64,000 bases of DNA from Prochilodus magdalenae. Taxonomy: Eukaryota > Chordata > Actinopteri > Characiformes > Prochilodontidae. Location: assembly GCA_024036415.1 (NCBI GenBank), contig JAMWET010002911.1, forward strand, positions 533,110 to 597,109. The letters run 5' to 3'. Under the pieces are notes generated by a model, which was not told the origin of the DNA, did no database searches, and saw nothing but the letters and a program-made list of their open reading frames with translations. The position numbers and the translations under genes were made by a program. Positions 11,700 to 22,655 of this stretch are shown piece after piece. Numbering within the stretch: position 1 is the first letter of the stretch; every line of letters starts with the position of its first letter.

Positions 11700-13214
11700 A
11701 CAAAAAAAATCCCTTTTTCAGACCTCATTCTTGTGCAGAATTCTTTTACAAATGCTATTTCTGTCAAAAAGTTAGACTACATGTAATTTCACTGAAATAT
11801 ATTGACTATAAAATGTATACATATGAAGCCTCCTTTTTACCATCACTCACACACTATTTACTGTTTAGTACAAACTATTCTTAATATTTTTCTTAAATAA
11901 TTTATTAAGCAACTAATTATGCTGCTGCTCTTTAGACAGTGAAGCAAATTGTAAGACACAATTAACAGTACCTGCAACCCAGTTTCCAAAAAAGCTGGGA
12001 TGCTGTACAAAATGTACATAGAAACAGAATGTAACAATTTAGTAGAGCATGGGCATAATTTTGTTGCAAAGCTACATGTCCTTTTAATATATTAAAATAC
12101 AAAAATATATTAAAAACATTGTTTATTTTAAAAGATTCCAGAAAAAGTTTCCATGTGCAAAAAATCAGCAACAAATTATTTGCAATTTGCAATAACATCA
12201 ACAAATTAATATATGCCGTGACTTCCATTTTAGACAGACAGTATTTGTTCCATGTTAAATCACACCACTGGAATGGTAGGACGTTCCCCACCTTTTGCTT
12301 GTGGTGTTGGATGAGTTGCAACTCATTCAACATCACAAACTCCCTGCGACTTTCAACCATCTGGCCCTTCCTTCTTGATTGAGCTGATATATTACGCTAT
12401 AATATTGTAGTCACTCATTCTCCTCAAATCTACATTGGTACATATACTAAACACGGCCTTATCACTTAAAGCATTAACTAGAATATGGAAAACAGACCAT
12501 TCAAAATGATCTGTTTTGCTGGCAGGTGCGAGTTTCATTTTATGACGACACTCCTCTTTGCAGTTGTTTTTCCTTGAAAGAGGGTCGGCAACTTTCCTCT
12601 AACTTTCTTCATGACACCTGTACACATTTTAAATAGTGTCATTAGTACTGGAACTGTTGCTCTTAAAGTAAAGTCAGTAGTGTAGAAGAAACATAGGTGG
12701 CAGGGGGATAAACAGTAGGTTACCTTTCAAGTTGTACTTGATGGGCTGCTGTGGGGCGGGGACGTGTCAGACCTCCTGCCTGAAATTCCTCAGAAGGGCA
12801 CTTTTAGACTCAGTCCTCGCAATCACACTGTTCAATCACACTGAAGGCGAGATGCATACAAACACAACATGGAATTATGTTTTTTGCTATTGTCTCAGTC
12901 TATAGTGTACTCCTGATGTGTAACATCACATAACTAAATCTGATACACAACATTGCAGACTGAACAAACTGATCTAGATACTGAAGAGAACAGAATGCTG
13001 AAGTGTTTGGAACATGGCTTTTTATAATGTTTATAACATATCTCTATGAATGCATAACTAAACACCAATTGAGCCAAAGCAGCATATGTAGCAAAGCAAG
13101 CCGACAGCAAAATAAAAACATACATCTCATAACGTCATTTTGTAAAATGCGTACATAAATATAATAACAAATTCACAATACTTAGAGATTAGATGAAGTA
13201 TTTAGATTAATCTC
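11700..13214. other. Interior of the nested transposon, AT-rich, no gene seen
   Basis: I see no convincing coding sequence. The stretch at 11970-12370 starts with GCAACCCAGTTTCC and AAAAAAGCTGGGATGC, which resembles a widespread fish non-autonomous DNA transposon, but I cannot define its ends. Open frames on both strands here overlap one another and carry no motifs. Confidence 0.45.
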
Positions 13215-13440
13215 TGTGTTCCTGTGCTCTGCTCTTCAGCGATGGGCTGACGCCTCTCAAAATCCCGCGCATTCGTTTTTCTTCTCATACGCTGCCCAGT
13301 GTAGTCTAGGTGAGGCTAGCGCCCACAGCGACACCATGCGGCGGGAGACACGTAAGCTCAACTGTAGCCAAAATGAGCCAGCAACCTCGAAAATCGCCGC
13401 CTCAAACTAGAAAAAACAAAAAAATCTACCACTGAAAATG
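13215..13440 (+). promoter_or_regulatory. CpG-richer patch and possible first exon
   Basis: This short patch is GC- and CpG-richer than its AT-rich surroundings (GGGCTGACGC, CCCGCGCATTCG, CATGCGGCGGGAG). It ends with a strong donor-like site GTAAGTTA at 13441. It lies upstream of the CCDC106-like exon on the same strand, so it could be that gene's promoter and first exon. An inverted GCTAGCTAGC pair follows at about 13520-13565. This is inference only. Confidence 0.35.
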
Positions 13441-13910
13441 GTAAGTTACTAGCTAAAGCTACTAGATAAATATTGCATGTTGACTGTATTTTCTAGAAAT
13501 AAAATTTACCAGCAACATTAGCTAGCTAGCTAATGACTGGTGGCCCATCCAGCTAGCTAGCTAGCGTGCACGGGTGTCGAGTCTTTCTTTGCATCATTTA
13601 CTAACTAATTCTATTGACTTTATCAACTTTATTGATATATAAACGTTACCTTTAATGTTATCAGTTGTTTTAACAATGACCAATATTTCTGCCTGGAATA
13701 ATACATAACTTTTCTATGTTTTTTTCATAGAAACCTATCTTACATACTTTTACGTTGACATTACAGTAATGTGTATGCTTTATAAATAATTGAATACTGT
13801 TGTAACGGTTATTTTTTGGTTTATCTTTTCAGGTTATGTTTAAATACCATTAACTGTTTGAGGCATATTTGGCTTATTTGACTGGTGAATATGTTGTGCT
13901 CTAATTGTAG

Positions 13911-14150
13911 ATGACCAAACTGCTGAGGCGAAAATGAGGTGGTACAGCAATACAAAGCAATCCTCTCAACCTACAAGGACAAGACCATGTCAGAAGCTTT
14001 CCAAAAATATGGAGTTGACAGAAATACAATTGTCCACACTGCAGCCATTGCAGAGCTGGCAATTGCAGCTCCTGAAAAGTATGCAGAGCTTCTTCAACAT
14101 CAGGAAGCAGCAGTTGCACTAGCTGTCTGTAATTTTACAATTTGTATTGC
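13911..14150 (+). pseudogene. CCDC106-like exon inside the transposon
   Basis: An acceptor AATTGTAG ends at 13910. The exon gives DDQTAEAK, then after a 1-nt frameshift near 13933 EVVQQYKAILSTYK, followed by MSEAFQKYGVDRNTI and AAIAELAIAAPEKYAELL. The 'GVDRNTI...IAELAIAAPE' block is what I recall from the C-terminal region of fish coiled-coil domain-containing protein 106-like proteins, many of which exist as multicopy families. Whether this is a captured host exon or a normal cargo gene of this transposon family cannot be told from one copy. It is broken as read. Confidence 0.6.
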
Positions 14151-14349
14151 ATTGTTTGCAAGGTACAAATATGCCTGTTATGGTATATTTTTGTCATGTT
14201 CATTATTCTGCAAGAGCAGTAAAGTTAAAAAAAAAATAAAGTACTTGTTTATAGCCTCCCTTTAAGATGATTGCATTCATTAAGGTGTAATTGTGAGTAA
14301 ATGGTTCATCATGTCTTAAACACTAGGAAATTTTAATAGTTGATATGTT

Positions 14350-15609
14350 GTGAACTTTACAATAAGGGTAACAAATACACATAATTTAGGGTTATTTGTG
14401 TTAAGTAATGCTAATTAAGCACAAATACATTAATTATATACATGAATGAATATTAATTAATACTTAACTGACATTTAAAAATGTTTAACTGTCCTCCTGT
14501 GTGTTTATAAAGTGTTACTAAAGGTAAATATGTTTCCACTTTACAATAAGGGTAACAAATACATGTAATTAAGGGTTATAAGTGTTTAAGTAACGCTTAT
14601 TAAGCACAAATACATGAATTATGTATATTATCAATATTAACTAATGGTTAACTGACACTGATTAACGTTTACTGTGTGCTCTTGTGCGTTTATAAAGTGT
14701 TACTAAAGGTAAATATGTTTCCACTTTACAATAAGGGTAACAAATACATGTAATTAAGGGTTATAAATGTTTAAGTAATGCTTATTAAGCACAAATACAT
14801 GAATTATATATATTAATTGATATTAATTAAACACACTCTTGTACCCTCATATATATCACTACTTATAAGATATGGTCATGCAACTTTACAATACGTGACG
14901 TCTACATGAAGTCAATGGAGTCTGTCCACAGAGCTCAGCCTTTATCAAGACTTCATAACTTGGAGGATGGTAAGTAAGATATTGTTGACAGATATTGTTT
15001 TAAATGAGTAGTTCCCAACACTGATTCTGGTGTATCATCTCTTTCCTGCTCTAACATAGCCACCTCAGGAAGGGCTTGTTAATTGTTGAGCTTTGTTGAG
15101 TTTAGCACATTAATAAACTTCTTAATATCTAAAATAATATTAACTATCATTACTCTTACTTAGTTAATGATATTAAAGACATTATTTAAGCATTTAACAA
15201 TTAAGGCTTATAATAAAAGCAAAAATAGTCTTCAGTCATTTTGTATCAGCAGTAAATAAGTTGTTAAGACAACACTTAATAATTTATTAAAGATTAGTTA
15301 ATGACTAGTTAAGACTTTACCTAACATTTATTAATGGTTATAAATTACTTAATCAAATCTAAAACTTACTTAATTGCTGTGTCTATCATTAGTTAATGAG
15401 CAATTAAAACAGTACTTAACCAGTTATTAATAATTATGTAATGATTTACTTAGACATTATTTGACCATATACTAATGATTGCAAATCACTTAATAAAACC
15501 TAATTTAACATTAGTTAATGATCAATTATGACATTACTTAACAGTTTACTAATGCTTATTACTGCCTTAAGTACTGTTAATTAATGTACCCTTATTGTAA
15601 AGTGTTACC
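14350..15609 (-). repeat. Right inverted arm with its own subterminal repeats
   Basis: This is the reverse complement of the left arm. It has fewer 185-bp subterminal copies (about 2.5, with AAAGTGTTACTAAAGG near 14508 and 14693) than the left arm (about four). The outer part 14820-15609 mirrors 9347-10190, ending CTTATTGTAAAGTGTTACC. Confidence 0.88.
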
Positions 15610-15617
15610 AAAAAATT

Positions 15618-16479
15618 TGCATCCTTCGAACAGCTGGTGAAGATATTTAATATTCCTAGTACACATTTTTTCAGATATTTACAACTGAGGAGTTTTGTAT
15701 CCTCAATTTCTAATTGCTTTCCTAAATACCCTCCTACATCCTTGTTAGATCTAATTTTTAAAATGGACACAGACTCTAGACAAATTATAGGCAGGATATA
15801 CAAGCTCCTTATATTACATAACCCTGCAATCATAGAGAATTCCAAAAGCAGGTGGGAGGAGGAGCTGAATGAACAAATCCCAGATGAAATATGGAATAGA
15901 ATTATCTATATACATTCATCTTCTATTTGTCAGTGACATTCTGTGGTACAGTTTAAGGTAGTATATCGATTGTGTTGGAGCAGGGTAAGGCTGGCCAAGA
16001 TTAGACCAGATGTGCAGCCAACATGTGATAAGTGTAAACAAGACCCAGCAAACTTATTGCACATGTTCTTGACATGTCCAAAACTAAATCAGTTTTGGCA
16101 ATCTATTTTCAATACTCTTTCAAAAATCTTGGGAACACCGCTAGACTGCTCTCCATATGCAGCATTATTTGGGGTCCTACCACTAGAAGCCTGTCTGGAT
16201 AAAAGCAAAAGTAACATTTTAGCTTTTTGCACATTACTAGCTAGGCGAGCAATACTCTTCAGGTGGAGGGATCCTCTTCCCCCTACCTACTTTCAGTGGA
16301 TCAAAAAGGTTGTGCAATGTCTCAAGCTGGAGAAGATTAGATACTCTTCATGGGTCCATACAGAGATTTTACGCAATATGGCAGCCATTTGTTACTTTTC
16401 TGGAAAACATGCAAACAGAGAATCTGACCCTGTAAAATATCTTTTATTTTATTTAATTATCTATTCATTGTTCTTGTAG
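15618..16479 (+). pseudogene. L1 ORF2, C-terminal part
   Basis: This continues the L1 reading frame beyond the nested transposon, using codons from the duplicated AAAAAATT. It has a frame break near 15936. The second part includes a zinc-knuckle-like CDKCKQDPANLLHMFLTC (C-X2-C-X8-H-X4-C), the usual C-terminal feature of L1 ORF2. It ends with LLFYLIIYSLFL and a stop at 16477-16479, followed by the 3' UTR and A-rich tail. Confidence 0.85.
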
Positions 16480-16576
16480 TTTATTGCGAATTGTAGCTGT
16501 GCAGGTCTGTGGGCTGGGTGGGACGGGTGCATTTTGATTATTGAAAAATTTTAATAAAAGACTTTGATCAAAAAAA

Positions 16577-19500
16577 TTGACACCACCACACTTTGATGAC
16601 CTGGCCCGAGTTTAGTGACTCTAGGCTAAAAGCTCAGGAAGCTACAACCAAATCAGTTGGGAAAATGTTATTTTGTACTTAAGCCTGAATTGCGAAAGAC
16701 CAATCGTATTACGCATAGTGAAAGCATGGAAGGTCCTAGAGTTACCAAATTTGGCACAAGTTGACACCACCACACTCTGATAACCTGGCCTGAGTTTAGT
16801 GACTCTAGGCTCAAAAATCAGGGAGCTAGAGCCAAATCAGGTGGGTAAATGTTAATCTTTACTTAAGCCTGAAGTGAGCTTGCCCGAGTGTAGTGACTCA
16901 AGGCTTAAATATCAGGGAGCTACAGCCAAATCAGTTTGAAAAATGTTAATTTGGACTTAAGCCTCAAGTGGCACAACCCAATCGTACAAGGCATAGTGAG
17001 GGCATGGAAGGTCCTAGAATTATGAAACTTACCACTTTTTGACATCTCCACACTCTGAGAACCTGGCCCAAGTTTGGTGACTCTAGTCTCAAAGGTTTAG
17101 GGAGCTACAGCAAAATCACTTGGGTAAATGTTAATTTGGAACTAAGCCTCAAGTAATAAAAACCAATCGTACTAGGCGTAGTGAGGGCATGGAAGGTCCT
17201 ACAATTACCAAATGTGGCACACATTGACATCATCACACTCTGATGACCTGGTATGAGTTTAGTGACTTTAGGCTCAAAGGTCAGGGAGCTACAGCCAAAT
17301 CAGTTTTGTAAATATTAATTCAGACTTAAGCCCGAATTGGTAAACACCAATCGTATTAGACATAGTGAGGGCATGGAAGGTCCTAGAGTTACCAAAATTG
17401 GCACAAGTGGACACCACCACACTCTGATGACCTGGCCCGAGTTTAACGACTTTAGGCTCAAACGCCAGGGAGTTTCAGCTAAATCCATTTGGTAATGTGA
17501 ATTTCGACGTGAGCCTCAAGTGGCAAAAACAAATCTTGCAAGGCCTAGCAAGGGCTTGGAAGGTCGTAGAGTTACCAACATGGCATACATTGACATCACC
17601 GCACTCTGATGACCTGGCCCTAGTTTGGTAACTCTAGGATCAAAGGTCAGGGAATTACAGTCAAATCCATTTAGTAAATGTGAATTTACACGAGAGCCTT
17701 AACTGGTAAAAACCAAACATTCAAGCCCTAGGAAGGGCATGGAAGGTCCTAGAGTTACCAAATTTGGCACACGTTGACAACCCCATACTCTGATAACCTG
17801 GCCCAAGTTTGGAGACTCTAGGATCAAAGGTCAGAGAGCTACAGCCAAATCACTTGGGTAAATGTGTAATCAGACGTGAGCCTCAAGTGGAATAATCCAA
17901 TCATGCAAGGCCTAGAGAGGGCGTGGAAGATTCTAGATTTATCAATCAATGCACACATACACATCACCATACTCTGATTACCTGGCCCATGTTAGGTGAC
18001 TCTAGAATCAAAGGTCAGGGAGCTACAGTCAAATTCATTTGATAAATGTGAATTTAGACGTGAGGCTCACGTGGTAAAAAACAATCGTGCAAGGCCTTGG
18101 AAGGTCTTAGAGTTACCTAACGTGGCACAAGTTCACACCACCCCGATCTAATGACCTGGCCCGAGGTTAGTGACTCTAGACTCAAAGGTCAGGGAGTTCC
18201 AGCCAAATCAGTTTTGTAAATGTTAATTTGAACATAAGCCTGAATTGCAAAACACCAATTGTACTAGGCGTAGTGAGGGCATGGGAGGTCCTAGAATTAC
18301 CAAACTTGACACACATTGACACCTCCACACTCTGATGACCTGTCATAAGTTTGGTGACTCCAGGATCAAAGGTCAGGAAGCTACAGCCAAATCTATTTGG
18401 GTAAAGGTCAATTTAGACATAGTCCTCAAGTGGTAAAAACTTATCAAGCAAGGCCTAGTGAGGGCATGGAAGGTCCTAGAGTTACCAATCTTGGTACACA
18501 TTGACAACCCCACACTCTGATAACCTGGCCTGAGTTTAGTGACTCTAGGCTCAAAAGTCAGGGAGCTACAGCCAAATCAGTTGGGAAAATGTTAATTTTT
18601 ATTTAAGCCTTAATTGGGAAACACCAATCGTACTAGGCCTAGTGAGGGCATGGAAGGTTCTAGAGTTAATTAACTTGGCCCAAGTTGACACCACCACAAT
18701 CTGATGACCTGGCCCAAGTTTAGTGACTCTAGCCACAAGGGTCAGGGAGTGACAGCCAAATCAGTTGGGTAAATGTTAATTTGGACTTAAGCCTGAGTTG
18801 CGAAACAACAATTGTACTAGGCGTAGTGTGGGCACTCAAGGTCCTAGAGTTACCAAAGTTGGCAAAAATTGACACCATCACACTCTGATGTTCTGGCCCA
18901 AGTTTAGTGACTCTAGGATCAAAGGTCACGGATTTACAGCCAAATCCATTGGGAAAATGTGAATATAGACAAAAGCCTACAGTGATAAAAACAAATCCTA
19001 GAATTACCAAATGTGGCACACCTTGACATCCCCACACTCTGATGATCTGGCACTCTGATGACCTGGCCCGAGTTTAGTGACTCTAGGATAAAAGGTCAGG
19101 GAGTTGCAACCAATTCCATTTGAAAAATGTGAATTTACATGTGAGCCTTAAGTGGTGAAAACAAATCAAGCAAGGCCTACCAAGGGCATGGAATGTCCTA
19201 GAGTTGCCAAACATGGCACACATTGACAACTCCACACTCTGATAACCTGGCCCGAGTTTGGTGACTCTAGGCTCAAAAGTCAGGGAGCTACAGCCAAATC
19301 AGTTGTGAAAATGTTAATTTTTATTTAAGCCTGTAGTGTGATACACCAATCATACTAGGCCTAGTGAGGGCATGGAAGGTCCTAGAGTTACCATATTTGG
19401 CACACATTAAAAATCCGACACTCTGATAACCTGGCCCGAGTTTGGAGACTCTAGGGCCAGGTTTTCAGAGTTATCAGGGCCAGGTTATCAGGTTATCAGA

Positions 19501-20925
19501 GAGAGACTTGGCACATATTAAAAATCCGACACTCTGATAAACTGGCCTGAGTTTGGAGACTCTAGGCTCAAAGGTCAGGGAGTTACAGTCAAATCCATTG
19601 GGAAAATGTGAATATAGACAAAAGCCTAGAGTGGTAAAAACTAATCATGAAAGGCCAAGTGAGGGCATAGAAGGTCCTAGAGTTACCAAACTTGGCACAC
19701 ATTGACAGGGTCAAAAGTCAGAGAGCTAAAGGCAAATCACTTGGGAAAATGTGTAATTAGACGTGGGCCTCAAGTGGTAAAAACCTATCATACAAGGCCT
19801 AGCGAGGGCATGGAAGGTCCTAGAGTTACCAACCTTTGCACACGTCGACAACCTCATATTCTGATGACCTGGCCTGAGTTTAGTGACTCTAGGCTCAAAG
19901 GTCAGGGAGCTACAGCCAAACAAGTTGGGAAAATGATAATTTGGACTTAAGCCTCAAGTGGCACAAACCAATCGTACGAGGCCTAGGGAGGGCATGGAAG
20001 GTCCTAGAGTTATCAAACATTCACACGTTGACATCACCACACTCTGATGACCTGGCCTAAGTTTGGTGACTCTACGATTAAAGGTCAGGGAGCTACAGCC
20101 ACATCCATTTGCTAAATATGAATTTAGACATAAGCCTCAAGTAATAAAAACCTATCATGCAAGGCCTGGCGAAGGAATGGAAGGTCCTAGAGTTACCAAA
20201 CTCGCACATTAAAAATCAGAAGCTCTGATAACTTGGCAGGAGTTTGGTGACTCTAGGCTCAAAGGTCAGGGAGTTACTGTCAAATCCATTTGGAAAATGT
20301 GAATTTAGACGTAAGCCTAGAGTGGTAAAAACAAATCATGCAAGGCCTAGCGAGGGCATAGAAGGGCCTAGAGTTACCAAACTTGGGACACTTTGACAAC
20401 CCCACACTCTGATGACCTGGCCCAGGTTTGGTGACTCTAGGCTCAAAAGTCAGGGAGTTACAGCCAAATTCCTTTGGTAAATGTGAGTTTAAAGGTAAGC
20501 CTTTAGTGGTAAAGACCAATCTTGCAGGGTCTAGCGAAGGCATGGACGGCCCTAGAGTTACCAAACATTGCACACGTTGACATCACCACACTCTGATGAC
20601 CTGGCCCAAGTTTGGTGAGGATTAAAGGAAAGTGTGAAATTAAGACATAAGCCTTAAGTGGTAAAAACAAATCATGCAAGGCCTAGCAAGGGCATAGAAG
20701 GTCCTAGAGTTATCACATGAGGCACACATTGACAACCCCAGACTCTGATAACCTGGCCCCAGTTTAGTAACTCTAGGCTCAAAAGTCAGGGAGCTAGAGC
20801 CAAATCAGTTAACATCTTAATTTAGACGTAAGCTTTAAGTAATAAAAACCTATCATGCAAGGCTTAGTGAGGGCATGGAAGGCCCTAGAGTTACTAAACA
20901 TTTCACACGTTGATATCAACAACAT
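16577..20925 (+). repeat. 184-bp satellite array 1, second block
   Basis: About 23 diverged monomers in plus orientation, continuing the array interrupted by the L1. Both monomer variants are present. At about 19450-19500 a short stretch (GGGCCAGGTTATCAGG and neighbours) is a local inverted copy of CCTGATAACCTGGCCC. The block stops inside a monomer at the L1 fragment. Confidence 0.93.
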
Positions 20926-22655
20926 AGTGTAAATCTTTGAAATCAGCCCCTTTGAGTCATATTGTTTAGAGAAAAGCTGTTCCATCTTTGTCAGATCCAT
21001 TCGCAACTCCCCCTTATCTAAAAGAGAGTTAATGAAATGTCTTATTTGGAGATATCTAAAAAAAAGTCTGATTTAGACAAACTATGTTTCTCCATAATTT
21101 AAGAAAAAGACAACAAGACTCTGTCCAAAAAGTGACAAGAGATCTGTGTAATTCCCCATCTGGACCAATTAAGAAGTCCTATATTATGCAGCTGGGAAGG
21201 AAAATCAGGATTAGGAGCAATTGGAGAAGACATAGAGAGACATTTAGGCATCTATAAAGTACTTTCTGACATCCCTCCAAGTTAGCAGAGTACTGAATAC
21301 AACAAAAAAACAATTAAATTTTTCCACATTATTAATAAATGGTAAAGAGTGAAGTGGTAGAGGGAAACATGTCATGGACTCCATATTAACCCATAATGAA
21401 TTAATTCTGTTGGTGCACCAACCAATAATATGTTTGATCTGAGCCGATCAGTAGTACAACTGCATGTTTGGTACACCTGCGACCCCTTTCTCTTTAAGTT
21501 TCATTAGACTAGCTAGTTTAAGTCTAGTTGTTTATTATTCCAGATAAAATTTGAAAAATGACAATTAAAATCTTTAAAGAATAAACAACAAGGAATAGAC
21601 CGAAATAAATATAAAAAATGAGGAACATTCATTCTCAAAACATTTACCCTACCAAAACAGGACAACAGCAGAGAGCACCAGATACCCAGATCAGCCTTAA
21701 TTCTGTTCACAAGGGGCAGATAGTTTTTTGAAAAAAAGATTATTAAGATTTGGTGTTAGAAAAATGCCCAGATAATTAAACCCTTTGATAGCCAGATGGA
21801 ACCGTCCCCTAGAAAAGATGCCAGAGACGCAAAAGAACCGAAGGGGACATTGAGGGGTAAAGCCATAGACTTTGAAGGTTAATTTTATATCCAGAGAGTG
21901 TACTGTAATGGGCAATATTATTTAATAATGCGGGAAGTGATTGGACAGGATTAGAAATGTGCAATAATATGTTATCAGCATAAAGGGAAATTCTATGATC
22001 CTCGTCCCCTACTTTAATACCTAAAATACTGGGATCCATTCTTATAAGCTCAGCCAATGGTTCAATCACCAAAGAAAAAATGAGAGGTGAAAGAGGACAT
22101 CCTTGTCTTGTGCATCTTCCAACATGTACAACTTGTGACATTTGACCGTTCGTTAAAACTCTAGCTCGGGAGTCAGAATATAAAAGTTTAACTAGATTAA
22201 TAAAATTTGATCCTAAATTAAATTTTTCAAGTGTGGTGAAAAGACAGGCCCATTCCATGCGGTCAAAGGCTTTTTCAGCGCCAAGCAACACAATAAGAGC
22301 GGGATGTTTAGATGTATTAAGTCCACAATATTTAGTAAACGGCGTATATTGTCAGAGGCGTACCACTTTGTCACAAATCCAGTCTGATCAGGTTTAATTA
22401 CCTTTGGCAGAAACACCTCCAACCTGTGAGCAAGTACCTTAGTCAAAATTTTGCAGTCAGTATTTAACAGGCTTATTGGTCTATACGATGCACAGTCCAT
22501 AGGATCTTTACCCTTTTTCAAAAGTAGACAAAACGTTGCCAAAATTGGAGTGCTTCAAAAATCTCCTCTAAAGAGAGGGGGTCATTTATATCAGCCCTGT
22601 CCTCCTCTGATATAGCAGGAAGAGATGTTTTATTAAGAAAAGACAAAAAAAAAGC
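20926..22655 (-). pseudogene. Internal fragment of a second L1 (ORF2)
   Basis: Read on minus from 22655: a lead-in resembling the segment before the RT fingers (SEEDRADINDPLSLEEI), then SYRPISLLNTDCK near 22485, DQTGFVT, EKAFDRMEW near 22260, TRQGCPLSPLIFSLVIEPL near 22085 and YADNILLH near 21975. A changed catalytic motif is notable: YADN for YADD. ORF2 is recognisable to about 20940, then stops. Neither a 5' leader nor a 3' tail is present, and I see no target duplication. It is a fragment bounded by satellite on both sides, and frames shift at least four times. Confidence 0.85.

Larger units (their letters stand above)
9347..15609. mobile_element. 6.3-kb long-TIR DNA transposon nested in L1 (Merlin-like?)
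   Basis: The ends are inverted: GGTAACACTTTACAATAAGG at 9347 and its complement at 15609. They are flanked by an 8-bp direct repeat AAAAAATT (9339-9346 and 15610-15617). Removing the element and one repeat restores an L1 ORF2 reading frame (IYKKFASFEQ), which proves the insertion. Inverted arms are about 1.2-1.4 kb and include subterminal 185-bp repeats. The interior holds a Merlin/IS1595-like transposase scrap (11521-11692, minus) and a CCDC106-like exon (13911-14150, plus). Merlin (8-9-bp duplications) fits the target duplication and the scrap; hAT (8 bp) or a MULE-like long-TIR element are alternatives. Confidence 0.85.
6190..16576 (+). mobile_element. L1-type LINE inserted in satellite (split by a nested element)
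   Basis: The insertion is flanked by a 13-bp target duplication, TTGACACCACCAC, at 6177-6189 and 16577-16589, both copies being satellite sequence. The 3' end has AATAAAAGACTTTGATCA and a short A-run (16571-16576). Without the nested 6.3-kb transposon the element is about 4.1 kb. It begins with a G-rich leader and goes quickly into an ORF2-like frame. I see no ORF1, so it is either 5'-truncated or from a lineage with a short leader. Confidence 0.88.

Noticed and set aside
11962..12382. Long overlapping frames on both strands (132 and 87 codons)
   Set aside because: AT-rich sequence without protein motifs; the region looks like an old non-autonomous repeat.
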